Below, one piece after another: positions 1-7,705 of a stretch of 64,000 bases of DNA; within the stretch, counting starts at the first letter, position 1; each line of letters begins with the position of its first letter. The stretch is taken from positions 124,001 through 188,000 of the forward strand of contig NZ_PVNG01000008.1 in the NCBI RefSeq assembly GCF_003001935.1, read 5' to 3'. This DNA is from Nonomuraea fuscirosea (GTDB taxonomy: Bacteria; Actinomycetota; Actinomycetes; Streptosporangiales; Streptosporangiaceae). The notes under the pieces are model-generated. The model had not been told where the DNA came from, did not search any database, and saw only the letters and a list, made by a program, of their open reading frames with translations. The translations under genes were made by a program, and so were the position numbers.

Positions 1-10
1 GGGCTCGGCG

Positions 11-42
11 CTGGTCGGTCCCCCTGCGGCGGGACCGACCGG
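11..42. terminator. GC-rich hairpin ending the gene left of the window
   Basis: A 10-bp perfect stem (GGTCGGTCCC at 13-22 with GGGACCGACC at 31-40) encloses an 8-nt loop, and an outer C-G pair and a G-T wobble extend it. There is no T-tract, which is common for actinomycete terminators. It probably ends a gene lying to the left of the window. Confidence 0.5.
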
Positions 43-158
43 TGGCTCGTCGCGTCTGTCCCAAATCTTCGTCCGGATCTCCGCCGAAAGCGGTCTTTGA
101 CGCCTTTCTGGGCACATTTCCGCATAACTCGACATGGGGAGCACGCCTGGGGAGGACC

Positions 159-1103
159 ATGTACCGCTCGCTCGGCGTCGCCACCGCCGTCACCCTGATC
201 CTCACCGCCACCCCCGCCCTCGCCGCACCGCGCGACGACCTCGCCGACCGCGTCGGTCGTGCCGCTCACCCTGCCGCTCACCGTGCCGCTCCCCGTGTCG
301 CCCATCGTGCCGCTCACCGCGTCGCCCATCGCGTCGACAACATCGCGCATCGGGGCGGTGCCGCGCACGCGCCGGAGAACACCATCGCGGCCTGCGCGCT
401 GGCCAGGGCGCAGCGGGCGGACGTGTGCGAGTTCGACGTCCAGCAGACCAAGGACGGGCGGCTCGTGCTGATGCACGACGAGACACTGGAGCGCACCACC
501 AACGTGGAGAAGGTCTTCCCCGGGCGCGCCCCGTGGCGGGTCGCGGACTTCACCCTCGCGGAGATCCGCCGCCTGGACGCCGGCTCCTGGTTCTCCCCGC
601 GCTACCGAGGCGAGGGGGTGCCGACGCTGACGCAGGCCCTGCAGTCGGTACGCGGCACCGCCACGAGGCTGCTGGTGGAGGTCAAGCACCCGCCCTACCG
701 CCCGGACATCGACCGGCGGGTGGCCGCCGAGCTGCAGGAGGCCCGCGAGCTCTGGAGCGGCGAACGGCTGACCGTGCAGGCGTTCGGCTGGCAGTCGATG
801 CGGGTCCTGCGCGACATGGTGCCCGGCCTGCCCATCGCGCTGCTCGGCAAGCCCGCCGCCGACCGGCTCACCGAGCTGGCCCGCTACGCCGACGGGCTCA
901 CCGTGCCGCACGCCGGGCTCACCGCGGCCTACGTCAGGAAAGCCCACAAGCGGGGCATGCGGGTCTACACCTGGTCGGCGGACCGGTCGCCCCTCATCCG
1001 CCGGCTGGTCTCGTACGGGGTGGACGGCATCATGACCAACAGGCCAGACCGCCTCCACGAGGTCACAGGGCCGAGGCCCGCACGTTCCGCCAGCCGAAGG
1101 TGA
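159..1103 (+). CDS. Secreted glycerophosphodiester phosphodiesterase
   Basis: Predicted to hydrolyse glycerophosphodiesters to sn-glycerol 3-phosphate and an alcohol outside the membrane. The 314-residue protein begins with a signal peptide (hydrophobic core VATAVTLILTATPALA). A low-complexity linker of alternating AAHR/VAHR units follows, then a GDPD TIM-barrel. Visible family motifs are HRGG followed by PENT (substrate pocket), CEFDVQ with the metal-binding acidic residues, LMHDETLERTT with the catalytic histidine, and VEVKHP. The ATG at 159 is chosen because GGGGAGGA lies just upstream and the signal peptide starts there; an earlier in-frame start at 42 would add about 39 uncharged-poor, non-signal residues. 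The 3' end overlaps the convergent membrane-protein gene by 41 bp. Family assignment is secure; the substrate is not visible. Confidence 0.9.
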   Translation: MYRSLGVATAVTLILTATPALAAPRDDLADRVGRAAHPAAHRAAPRVAHRAAHRVAHRVDNIAHRGGAAHAPENTIAACALARAQRADVCEFDVQQTKDGRLVLMHDETLERTTNVEKVFPGRAPWRVADFTLAEIRRLDAGSWFSPRYRGEGVPTLTQALQSVRGTATRLLVEVKHPPYRPDIDRRVAAELQEARELWSGERLTVQAFGWQSMRVLRDMVPGLPIALLGKPAADRLTELARYADGLTVPHAGLTAAYVRKAHKRGMRVYTWSADRSPLIRRLVSYGVDGIMTNRPDRLHEVTGPRPARSASRR

Positions 1104-1680
1104 GCGAACCGCCCAGCAGCACCACGCCGGACAGCACGCCGCTGATGATCGGCACCCACGCCAGCGCGGATCCGGTGGCCGCCAGCACCAGCCCGGCGGC
1201 GCCGAGCAGCGTGAGCACCACGCCGGGCACCGCGATGCCCCAGTCCTTCCACACCGGCGCCAGCGCGATGAAGTGCACGCCGACCACGAGCGCCACCCAG
1301 CCCACGTTGGCCTGCGCGGGCGCGCCCAGGGCGGCCATCACCCGCAGCCCGCCGAAGAGCAGGACGACCTCGGCGGCGACCACGATCAGGTATCCCCGGC
1401 CGAACATGTTCCCGGGCCGCTCCTCCTGCCCGGCGGGCCCTTCCTGCTGCCCGGCCGCCCCTTCCCCGCGTACGGCCGACCGCTCTTTCCTGGCCGTCAT
1501 GAACCACATGGCGATCACCCCCGCGGCTGCCAGGCAGGCGGCCACCCGCAGGACGAGCGCCACCGGCGCGCTCAACGGGCTCTGCGCGTTGACGAGGATG
1601 AAGACCGCGCCGAAAATCGCGCCCACCAACAAACCAGACATTCGTTGCATGACTCTATCTAAGTGGTCATTCGCCCCCAT
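1063..1680 (-). CDS. Hypothetical multi-pass membrane protein
   Basis: The protein has up to 205 residues and about six hydrophobic segments: two near the N-terminus, then a hydrophilic Gly/Glu/Gln-rich cytoplasmic linker (around residues 67-90), then four more. No catalytic motif is visible and I do not recognise the family. Three in-frame starts exist (1680, 1650, 1641). None has a strong Shine-Dalgarno sequence, and 1650 (MQRMSGLL) puts the first membrane helix at the normal distance. It ends convergently with the glycerophosphodiesterase gene, overlapping it by 41 bp, so the two transcripts may interfere. It is not obviously in an operon with the LuxR gene upstream on the same strand, although only 81 bp separate them. 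Confidence 0.6.
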   Translation of the reverse strand: MGANDHLDRVMQRMSGLLVGAIFGAVFILVNAQSPLSAPVALVLRVAACLAAAGVIAMWFMTARKERSAVRGEGAAGQQEGPAGQEERPGNMFGRGYLIVVAAEVVLLFGGLRVMAALGAPAQANVGWVALVVGVHFIALAPVWKDWGIAVPGVVLTLLGAAGLVLAATGSALAWVPIISGVLSGVVLLGGSLTFGWRNVRASAL

Positions 1681-1761
1681 TCGCGCTGGGGGTGGCGCGA
1701 GGTCGAGGTAGACCTGGCCCTACCCGGTCGCACCCTTCAAGGGGCCCCTCAGTGCCTGGCC

Positions 1762-2487
1762 CTACCTGGCCGCACCCCGCAGATAGGCCAGCACCGCCAG
1801 CACCCGCCGGTTGTCGTCCTCGCTCGCGGGCAGGTCGAGCTTGGTGAACACGCTGGCCACGTGTTTGCCGACGGCCGCCTCCGAGATCGACAGGGCACGC
1901 GCGACGGCGCTGTTGGAGCGGCCCTCCGCGATCAGCGCCAGCACCTCGCGCTCGCGCGGGGTCAGCCGCTGCCCCGGCTCCGTGACCTCCCTGGCCCTGA
2001 TCCACGTCTGCTCGAACAGGTCGATGAGGGTGGTGATCAGGCTCTGCTGGCGGATCACCAGCGCGCCGGGAGCGAAGGGGACGGGCGTGATCCGGACGAA
2101 CGCCACCGAGCGGTCGAAGACCAGCAACTGCTGGATCGGCTCGTCGATCAGGCGGTGCAGATCGCCCGCGGCGTGCAGCTCCCTGATCCTGGCCGCCTTG
2201 CGCGGGTCGTCGAGCACGCTCGAGTGGATGATCGTCCGCATCGACAGGCCCTGCCGCAGCGCGTCGAGCACGTGACGCCTGCTCCGCTGCTCGTCGCGAC
2301 CCGTCTCCGTCGCGCCCAGCGGCTGCATGGCCCGCAGCTCGCGGGAGGAGTCGGCGGCCTGCGCGATCAGCCGGCGGACCAGGTCGTTGTCCTCCACCCG
2401 CTCGACCTCGACGGGGATGCCACGCAGGTCACCCACCACCTCTTCCAGCCGGCGGGCCAGCCGCGCCAGCGAGACGCTCTCCTCCAC
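1762..2487 (-). CDS. LuxR-family regulator with TrmB-like sensor region
   Basis: DNA-binding regulator of 241 residues. The C-terminal 60 residues form a classic LuxR/GerE helix-turn-helix (LTPREREVLALIAEG, then SNSAVARALSISEAAVGKH). The N-terminal 170 residues resemble the PLD-like sensor region found in actinobacterial TrmB/LuxR hybrids; note the conserved-looking segment around RTIIHSSVLDDP. No receiver domain or phosphorylatable Asp is seen, so it is probably ligand-responsive. The start is GTG at 2487, preceded by a purine-rich GGAG-containing stretch. Its overall plan (sensor plus LuxR HTH) recurs in the gene at 15705, which also has an N-terminal winged helix. The target genes cannot be told from sequence. 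Confidence 0.8.
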   Translation of the reverse strand: MEESVSLARLARRLEEVVGDLRGIPVEVERVEDNDLVRRLIAQAADSSRELRAMQPLGATETGRDEQRSRRHVLDALRQGLSMRTIIHSSVLDDPRKAARIRELHAAGDLHRLIDEPIQQLLVFDRSVAFVRITPVPFAPGALVIRQQSLITTLIDLFEQTWIRAREVTEPGQRLTPREREVLALIAEGRSNSAVARALSISEAAVGKHVASVFTKLDLPASEDDNRRVLAVLAYLRGAAR

Positions 2488-2550
2488 GCTCCGCTCCTCC
2501 TCCCCTCACCGACCGATCCTGCCAGGAGCCAGGGACAATTCACGGCCGGA

Positions 2551-2628
2551 CGGCCGGACTCAACGGCCGGACTCAACGGCCGGACTCAACGGCCGGACTC
2601 AACGGCCGGACTCAACGGCTGGACTCAG
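2551..2628. repeat. 13-bp tandem repeat, five perfect copies plus one variant
   Basis: The unit CGGCCGGACTCAA is repeated exactly five times (2551-2615), followed by a diverged sixth copy (2616-2628) that contains the stop codon of the TagC-like gene. A partial unit precedes the array. It sits between a LuxR-type gene and the 3' end of the gene at 2625, so copy number changes would alter the 3' UTR and the LuxR promoter spacing but not the proteins. Each unit contains the short palindrome CCGG inside CGGCCG. Confidence 0.9.
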
Positions 2629-3578
2629 ACGAGCGCGGACTTGTAGAAGATGCTGGCCTTGCGCGCGCCCGTCACGCCCGAGGCCAGGCCGAGGCAGAGA
2701 CGCGGGGCGCCGGAGACGAGCTGGATGCCCATGCCCTCGGGCTCGCGGTAGTCCAGGGACCGGCCCGCCTCGGTGCGCGCCCGCTGGACCTGCTCGCCCG
2801 TCCGCAGGTCCAGGCAGGTGATGTACGTGTTGCCCGGCGCGGGGTTGGCCTCGCTGTAGGCCTCGCCGGTCAGCATGTAGACGAAGTTCCCGTACGCCGC
2901 GTACCCCTGGAAGACGCCCAGGCCCGTGGGCTGCGCGATCTCGAACAGCGGCCTGGCCGTGCCCGCTTTGAGCGCCGGCAGCGAGTAGACGGCGTAACGG
3001 AAGCTGCTCCCGTCCGCGTACCGCATGATCAGCCGGTTGGTCGACGGATCGATCGCGCACGTGGTGTTCTCCGCGTCGGAGATCGGCTTGTACTTGGTCA
3101 GCGCCGGGGACGACGTGGTCAGCGTCTGGCCGTTCGCGAACTTGAACCTGGCCAACCGGCTGCCCCTGGAGCTGGTGCCGTCGCTCACCCCGTCCGTCTC
3201 CGTCCACAGGTACGCCGACGAGCCCGACGGCTCGACCCCGAACTGCACGCCGTGGCCGAAGCCCATGAGGTACATGTGGCCGAGCACCGTGCCGGTGAGG
3301 CTGAGCTTGGTCAGGCACAGGTTGCCCGCGGCGTTCTGGCCGGTGCCGTTCTTCACCTGGAGCGTGTAGATGTGCCCGTGGACGTTGTCGAAGGCGAGCG
3401 ACTGCAGGACGGTCTCGTCGTACAGGCCCTTCTTCCAGATCAGCGGCGACGCCGGGGCGGTCAGCTCGAAGCGGCCCTCGGCGGCGGCGGCGGGACGCGC
3501 CGCCAGCGCGGCGGTCGCGGCGGCGCCGGCGCCGAGCTTGAGCAGGCCCCTGCGGGACATCGGCAGGTGGGAGGTCAT
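2625..3578 (-). CDS. Tat-exported TagC-like beta-propeller protein
   Basis: Exported protein of 317 residues. The N-terminus carries a twin-arginine signal (MSRRGLLKLG followed by an alanine-rich core ending ARPAAAAEG), so export is by the Tat pathway in a folded state. The mature part resembles the P68 RBP/TagC-like propeller domain found in phage receptor-binding and teichoic-acid associated proteins: repeated strand motifs such as FDNVHGHIYTLQVKNG, GFGHGVQFGVEPSG and YLWTETDG. No catalytic residues are evident. The ATG at 3578 is preferred over the upstream in-frame ATG at 3593 because GGAAGG lies 8 nt before it. The stop codon lies inside the last unit of the tandem repeat. The function is probably binding of a surface glycopolymer; this is family-level inference. 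Confidence 0.75.
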   Translation of the reverse strand: MTSHLPMSRRGLLKLGAGAAATAALAARPAAAAEGRFELTAPASPLIWKKGLYDETVLQSLAFDNVHGHIYTLQVKNGTGQNAAGNLCLTKLSLTGTVLGHMYLMGFGHGVQFGVEPSGSSAYLWTETDGVSDGTSSRGSRLARFKFANGQTLTTSSPALTKYKPISDAENTTCAIDPSTNRLIMRYADGSSFRYAVYSLPALKAGTARPLFEIAQPTGLGVFQGYAAYGNFVYMLTGEAYSEANPAPGNTYITCLDLRTGEQVQRARTEAGRSLDYREPEGMGIQLVSGAPRLCLGLASGVTGARKASIFYKSALV

Positions 3579-3644
3579 TTGCCGTCCTTCCAACGGGGAG
3601 TCATGTCTTGATCAACACACCCTAGTCCGGACCGACGTGCTGAT

Positions 3645-3674
3645 TTGGAGATTTCCGCACCGCCCTGGTACCGT
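3645..3674 (+). promoter_or_regulatory. Candidate promoter of the aroF leader
   Basis: A -35-like TTGGAG (3645-3650) is separated by 18 bp from a TAnnnT-type -10 element TACCGT (3669-3674). Transcription would start about 6-7 nt later, at 3680-3682, essentially at the ATG of the leader peptide (3682). The leader mRNA could therefore be leaderless. No Shine-Dalgarno sequence is seen before that ATG, which fits. Confidence 0.5.
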
Positions 3675-3681
3675 TCGGGCC

Positions 3682-3747
3682 ATGTTGATCAGTCGATTTT
3701 GGCGCTATGTGCCGGCTCCGGGTGGGGCCCAGAGTCACATGCGCTGA
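3682..3747 (+). CDS. Attenuator leader peptide with Phe-Trp-Arg-Tyr codons
   Basis: A 21-codon reading frame upstream of the DAHP synthase gene encodes a peptide whose residues 4-10 are SRFWRYV. Three aromatic residues lie within four codons (TTT 3697, TGG 3700, TAT 3706), and TTT and TAT are rare codons in this genome. The stop (3745) lies 23 bp before a perfect intrinsic terminator, and the aroF start lies 122 bp after the stop. This is the arrangement of ribosome-mediated attenuation, in which stalling for lack of charged aromatic tRNA relieves termination. Corynebacterium glutamicum is reported to use a comparable leader (aroR) before its DAHP synthase gene aroF. Function here is inferred from position, composition and the adjoining hairpin. 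Confidence 0.75.
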   Translation: MLISRFWRYVPAPGGAQSHMR

Positions 3748-3767
3748 CTTACTGATCATCCGGAGCC
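3714..3767 (+). promoter_or_regulatory. Alternative RNA stem of the aroF attenuator
   Basis: GGCTCCGGGTG (3714-3724, inside the leader frame just after the aromatic codons) can pair with CATCCGGAGCC (3757-3767) as an 11-bp stem with one G-U pair. A second pairing, TGATCAGT (3686-3693) with ACTGATCA (3751-3758), overlaps and crosses the first, so the two are mutually exclusive. A ribosome stalled on the Trp/Tyr codons would cover the 5' arms. How these stems couple to the terminator at 3771 is not obvious because the segments abut rather than overlap. Confidence 0.5.
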
Positions 3768-3770
3768 ACG

Positions 3771-3798
3771 AAGCAGAGACGACCCGTCTCTGCTTTTC
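3771..3798 (+). terminator. Rho-independent terminator in the aroF leader (attenuator)
   Basis: An 11-bp perfect stem (AAGCAGAGACG at 3771-3781 with CGTCTCTGCTT at 3785-3795) has a 3-nt loop and runs into a TTTT tract, which is unusually canonical for so GC-rich a genome. It lies between the leader peptide and aroF and points towards aroF, so it would terminate the leader transcript when aromatic amino acids are plentiful. Confidence 0.8.
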
Positions 3799-3869
3799 GT
3801 CATTTAGGCGGTCGGTTCCGGAGATCTGGGCGTGGGCCGTACCGCCGTCGAGCACGAGGGACACGACCC

Positions 3870-4931
3870 ATGACCGAAACCAGCGATCTGCGCATCACCT
3901 CGTTCGAGGCCCTGCCGACGCCGACAGAGGTGCGCACGGAACAGCCGCTGGGCGAGGAACGCGCCGCGCTGGTGGCCGCCAGCCGCCGCGCCGCCCGTGA
4001 GGTGCTGACCGGCGCCGACGACCGGCTGCTGCTCGTCATCGGGCCGTGCTCGGTGCACGACCCGGAAGCGGCGCTCGACTACGCCCGCCGCCTGTCCGAG
4101 GCCACCAGGGACATGGACGACGCCCTGCTCGTGGTCATGCGCGTCTACTTCGAGAAGCCCCGTACCACGATCGGCTGGAAGGGGCTCATCAACGACCCCG
4201 ACATCGACGGCGGCCACGACGTGCGGCGCGGCCTGCGCACGGCCCGTACGGTGCTGCTCGACGTGCTCAGCCTCGGCCTGCCGGTCGGCTGCGAGTTCCT
4301 CGAACCCAACAGCCCGCAGTACATCGCCGACGCCGTCACCTGGGGCGCGATCGGCGCCCGTACGCCGGAGAGCCAGGTGCACCGGCAGCTCACCTCGGGC
4401 CTGTCCATGCCCGTCGGCTACAAGAACGCCACGGACGGCGACGTGCAGGTGGCGATCGACGGCGTGCAGGCCTCCTCGCACCCGCAGGTCTTCTTCGGCA
4501 TCGACGACGAGGGCCGCTCCGCGGTGGTCAGCACCACCGGCAACCCCGACTGCCACATCATCCTGCGCGGCGGTCGCGGCGGCCCCAACTACGACGCCGA
4601 CTCGGTCCGCGACGCCCTCACCCTGCTGGCCAAGGCCGACCGGCCGAAGCGGCTGGTCGTGGACGCCAGCCACGGCAACAGCGGCAAGAACCACGTACGG
4701 CAGGCCGAGGTCGTCGGGGAGGTGGCCGCCCGCATCGCCGCCGGCGACACCGGGATCGCCGGGCTGATGGTGGAGAGCTTCATCGTGCCGGGCCGGCAGG
4801 AGCCGGGCCCGCGCGAGACGCTGACGTACGGGCAGAGCATCACCGACGCCTGCGTCGGCTGGGACGAGACGGAACGCCTGCTCGACGTCCTGGCCGAGGC
4901 CGTCCGCGCCCGCCGCGCCACCGCCGGCTAG
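3870..4931 (+). CDS. aroF: Class I 3-deoxy-7-phosphoheptulonate synthase
   Basis: Catalyses the first shikimate-pathway step, condensing phosphoenolpyruvate and erythrose 4-phosphate to DAHP in the cytoplasm. The 353-residue length matches the AroF/G/H family. Characteristic segments are LLVIGPCSVHD (residues about 53-63), RVYFEKPRTTIGWKGLINDP, EFLEPNSPQY, GARTPESQVHRQL, GYKNATDGD, HIILRGG, VDASHGNSGKNH and VESFIVPGRQ, which include the metal-binding Cys, His and Glu. Actinomycetes usually rely on the unrelated class II enzyme, so a class I enzyme suggests a second, separately regulated isoenzyme. GAGGGA lies 8 nt before the ATG. Expression is probably attenuated by the leader at 3682-3798. 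No other aromatic pathway gene adjoins it. Confidence 0.95.
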   Translation: MTETSDLRITSFEALPTPTEVRTEQPLGEERAALVAASRRAAREVLTGADDRLLLVIGPCSVHDPEAALDYARRLSEATRDMDDALLVVMRVYFEKPRTTIGWKGLINDPDIDGGHDVRRGLRTARTVLLDVLSLGLPVGCEFLEPNSPQYIADAVTWGAIGARTPESQVHRQLTSGLSMPVGYKNATDGDVQVAIDGVQASSHPQVFFGIDDEGRSAVVSTTGNPDCHIILRGGRGGPNYDADSVRDALTLLAKADRPKRLVVDASHGNSGKNHVRQAEVVGEVAARIAAGDTGIAGLMVESFIVPGRQEPGPRETLTYGQSITDACVGWDETERLLDVLAEAVRARRATAG

Positions 4932-4936
4932 CCGCG

Positions 4937-4969
4937 CCCGCGCACGTCGGCCGGGCTGACGTGCGCGGG
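4937..4969. terminator. Bidirectional terminator between aroF and aldo/keto reductase
   Basis: A perfect 12-bp stem (CCCGCGCACGTC with GACGTGCGCGGG) and a 9-nt loop lie just after the aroF stop and before the 3' end of the convergent reductase gene. It can serve both transcripts. Confidence 0.7.
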
Positions 4970-5000
4970 AACGAACGCCAGGTCCAGATCTCCGCGCAGA

Positions 5001-6110
5001 TCACGACGTGGCAGAGTGCTCCGCCTCAACCCAATTGCGGACGGCGGGGGAGTAGCCGTCCGGCTTGTCCCCGACCTTGACGCCCGGACTGACCAGCAGG
5101 CTCTGGTAGCCGCCGGTGAACATCCGGTAGAGCGAACGAGGCGGCTCCGCGCTCGCCTGGTCGAGCTCGGCCCGCAGCTCGGCGGGCAATTCGAAGTCGA
5201 GCGCCGCGAGGTTGGCGTCGAGCTGGGCCGCGCTGCCGGCGCCGACGATCGCGGAGGCGATGCCCGGCTGGGTGGCGACCCAGTTGAGCGCGACCTGGGC
5301 CATCGGCACGCCCAGCTTCCCTGCCACGCTCTCGACCGCCGCCAGGATCCCCCACTCCCGCTCGGACCACTCCGGTGTCTCGCCACTGAGCCGGCCGGGT
5401 CCGGCCAGCCCCTGGCCGGTGGGCCGGTACTTGCCGGTGAGGAATCCGCCGGCGAGCGGGCTCCACGCGGTGACGCCGAGCCCCAGCGCCTGACCCATAG
5501 GGACGTGTTCGCGCTCGATCTCCCTGTCGACGAGGGAGTAGGGCAGTTGCAGGCTGACCATCGGTTCGAGGGCGTGGGCCTCGGCGTAGGTCTGGGCGCG
5601 GGCGGCGTACCAGCTGGGCACGTCCGACAGGCCCGCGTGGCGGATCTTCCCGGCCCTGACGAGGTCGTCGAAGGTGCGCAGGACCTCCTCGACCGGGGTG
5701 ATGCGGTCCCAGGTGTGCAGCAGGAACAGGTCGATGTGGTCGGTACGCAGGCGGCGCAGCGACGCCTCGACCGCCCTGATCAGGTGCTTGCGGCCGTTGC
5801 CGCCCGCGTTCGGATCGCCGGGATCGACGCTGTTGGTGTACTTCGTGGTCAGCACCACCCGGTCGCGCACACCGGCCTCGGCGATGAGCCGGCCGAGGAT
5901 GGTCTCGCTCTCGCCGGCCGTGTAGAAGTCGGCGGTGTCGATGAGGTTGCCGCCGGCTTCGAGGTAGCGGCGGAAGATCGGGCGGGCCTCCTCTTCGGTC
6001 TTGCCGTACGCGGCGTGGTAGCCGCCGGTGCCGAAGTTCATCGTGCCCAGCGCCAGCGGGCTGACCCGCAGCCCGGAGCGTCCGAGCAGGTAGTAGCGGT
6101 CCATGGACAT
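5001..6110 (-). CDS. Aldo/keto reductase
   Basis: NADPH-dependent reductase of carbonyl compounds, 369 residues, in the range of the longer AKR branches. The catalytic tetrad is visible: Asp in NLIDTADFYT, Tyr in the same segment, Lys in VLTTKYTNS and His in IDLFLLHTWD. The phosphate-binding segment near the C-terminus reads SAIVGAGSAAQL. The ATG at 6110 has AGAGAG about 8 nt upstream; a second ATG two codons later is possible. The TetR gene at 6187-6765 lies immediately upstream on the same strand (77 bp gap), so the two may be co-regulated, with the TetR gene possibly controlling both this enzyme and the divergent SDR. The substrate is unknown. Confidence 0.9.
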   Translation of the reverse strand: MSMDRYYLLGRSGLRVSPLALGTMNFGTGGYHAAYGKTEEEARPIFRRYLEAGGNLIDTADFYTAGESETILGRLIAEAGVRDRVVLTTKYTNSVDPGDPNAGGNGRKHLIRAVEASLRRLRTDHIDLFLLHTWDRITPVEEVLRTFDDLVRAGKIRHAGLSDVPSWYAARAQTYAEAHALEPMVSLQLPYSLVDREIEREHVPMGQALGLGVTAWSPLAGGFLTGKYRPTGQGLAGPGRLSGETPEWSEREWGILAAVESVAGKLGVPMAQVALNWVATQPGIASAIVGAGSAAQLDANLAALDFELPAELRAELDQASAEPPRSLYRMFTGGYQSLLVSPGVKVGDKPDGYSPAVRNWVEAEHSATS

Positions 6111-6186
6111 GGCCGTGTCTCTCTTTCTGATGGGGTGCGTTCAGCCTGCACATCAGAAAATGGACTGGCAAGTCCAGAAATGTCGA

Positions 6187-6765
6187 TCAGGTGACGAGAC
6201 GGCGGACGGCCTCCACGACCGCGGCGCGGTGCTGCTCCGCGTCCTCGCCGGCGGCGGCGACGGGGCTGGTCGGCATCCAGGCGTTGGTGAGGGCCAGGGT
6301 GAAGGCCAGCAGATCCTCGGGAGTGAATGCGGCCGGCACGCGCCCTCCGGCCTGGGCGGCCGCGATCGTCTCCGTCTTCTGCCGCATCGACGCGCGCAGC
6401 CCCTCGGTCTCGTGGCCGGTGCCCGACCGTTCGAGGCGGTGCCAGGTGGCCAGGCGCAGCTGGTCGGGGTGGGCGAGCAGGTAGTCGAACAGGCGGCCCG
6501 CGTAGCCCGGCAGGTCGTCGGCGGTGAAGGGCACCTGGTCGAGCACGCGGGACACGTGCGCGTCCATGACCGCGTCGAACAACTGCTCCTTGTTGCCGAA
6601 GTGGGTGTAGATCAGCGCCTTGTTGGCGTCGGCGGCGGCGCCGATGCGGTCGACGCGGGCGCCGGCGATGCCGTGGGCGGCGAACTCCGCCGTGGCCGCC
6701 TGGAGCAGGCGGGCCCTGGTCGCCTCGGCGTCGCGGATCCTGGCGGGCCGGGGTCGCTGCGACAT
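6187..6765 (-). CDS. TetR-family repressor
   Basis: 192 residues. The N-terminal helix-turn-helix is clear (ATRARLLQAATAEFAAHG, then ARVDRIGAAADANKALIYTHFGNKEQLF), followed by an alpha-helical ligand-binding domain with a QLRLATWHRLER segment. It is transcribed divergently from the SDR gene at 6865 across a 99-bp gap that holds a 16-bp inverted repeat, and lies upstream of the aldo/keto reductase on its own strand. It most likely represses the SDR and itself, responding to a compound those enzymes modify. This is inference from arrangement. Confidence 0.9.
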   Translation of the reverse strand: MSQRPRPARIRDAEATRARLLQAATAEFAAHGIAGARVDRIGAAADANKALIYTHFGNKEQLFDAVMDAHVSRVLDQVPFTADDLPGYAGRLFDYLLAHPDQLRLATWHRLERSGTGHETEGLRASMRQKTETIAAAQAGGRVPAAFTPEDLLAFTLALTNAWMPTSPVAAAGEDAEQHRAAVVEAVRRLVT

Positions 6766-6781
6766 GCCCTCAGTTTATGGC

Positions 6782-6842
6782 AACTAACCGTTTATTTGAC
6801 AACTCGTCCGGCGCGACGCAGCATATAAATGACTGTTTAGTT
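6782..6842. promoter_or_regulatory. Divergent promoter with paired TetR half-operators
   Basis: AACTAACCGTTTATTT (6782-6797) and, on the opposite strand, AACTAAACAGTCATTT (6827-6842) form an inverted pair with 12 of 16 positions identical. A -35-like TTGACA (6796-6801) for the SDR gene overlaps the first copy, and an AT-rich CATATAAAT that may hold the -10 overlaps the second, though the spacing is longer than ideal. Binding to both copies would block the promoters. The region is markedly AT-rich for this genome. Confidence 0.6.
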
Positions 6843-6864
6843 AGAACGGAAGCAGGGACGTTCC

Positions 6865-7704
6865 ATGAGCAAGATCTGGCTCATCACCGGCGGCTCGCGC
6901 GGCTTCGGCCTGGCGCTCGCGCGGGCCGTGCTCGACGGCGGGCAGCGTGCCGTCGTCACCGCCCGCCGCCCCGAGCAGCTCGACGACCTCGTCCGCGCGT
7001 ACGGCGACCGCGTCCGCACCACGGCGCTCGACGTCACCGACGCGACGGCGGCCGAGGCCGCCGTGCGGCTCGCGCTCGACGCGTTCGGCCGGCTCGACGT
7101 CGTCGTCAACAACGCCGGCTACGCCACCAGCGCCTCCATCGAGGAGATGCCGGACGAGGAGTTCCGCGCCCAGATGGAGGCGAACTTCTACGGCGTGCTC
7201 AACGTGACCAGGGCCGCCCTGCCGGCCCTGCGCCGGCAGCGCTCCGGCCACTTCATCCAGTTCTCCTCCATCGGCGGGCGCGTCGGCGGATCGCCCGGCC
7301 TGGCCGCCTACCAGAGCGCCAAGTTCGCCGTCGAAGGCTTCTCCGAGGTGCTCAACGCCGAGCTGAAGCCGCTGGGCGTCAAGGTCACCATCATCGAACC
7401 CGGCGGATTCCGTACGGACTGGGGCGGTTCGTCGATGACCGCCCTGCCGGTGGGCGCGGACTACGAGGCCACGGTCGGCGAGATGAACCGCTACCGCGAA
7501 TCCACCGTCGCGACCTGGCGCGGCGACCCGGTCAGGGCCGCGCGGATCATCACCGACCTCGCCGAGCTGGCCGAGCCGCCGCTGCGGCTGCTGCTCGGCG
7601 CGCAGGCGGTCGAGATGGCGCAGACCTCCTCCAGGGCCCGCGCCGCCGAGGCCGAACGCTGGGCCGAGGTCAGCCGCTCGGCCGACTTTCCGCCGGGTGA
7701 GTAG
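6865..7704 (+). CDS. SDR-family oxidoreductase
   Basis: Classical short-chain dehydrogenase of 279 residues. The cofactor motif is ITGGSRGFG (residues about 7-15), with TARRPEQ after strand 2, which suggests NADP preference. NNAGY, the catalytic Ser (FSSIGG), Tyr-x-x-x-Lys (YQSAK) and PGG are all present. The long C-terminal tail after PGGFRTDW resembles retinol dehydrogenase-like SDRs. GCAGGGA precedes the ATG. It is controlled by the divergent operator region at 6782-6842 and is followed by a second TetR gene whose operator touches this gene's stop codon. The substrate is not deducible. Confidence 0.9.
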   Translation: MSKIWLITGGSRGFGLALARAVLDGGQRAVVTARRPEQLDDLVRAYGDRVRTTALDVTDATAAEAAVRLALDAFGRLDVVVNNAGYATSASIEEMPDEEFRAQMEANFYGVLNVTRAALPALRRQRSGHFIQFSSIGGRVGGSPGLAAYQSAKFAVEGFSEVLNAELKPLGVKVTIIEPGGFRTDWGGSSMTALPVGADYEATVGEMNRYRESTVATWRGDPVRAARIITDLAELAEPPLRLLLGAQAVEMAQTSSRARAAEAERWAEVSRSADFPPGE

Positions 7705-7705
7705 T

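Noticed and set aside
2551..2628. Tandem repeat considered as a CRISPR array
   Set aside because: The units are contiguous without spacers, only 13 bp long and mostly identical; no cas genes are present.
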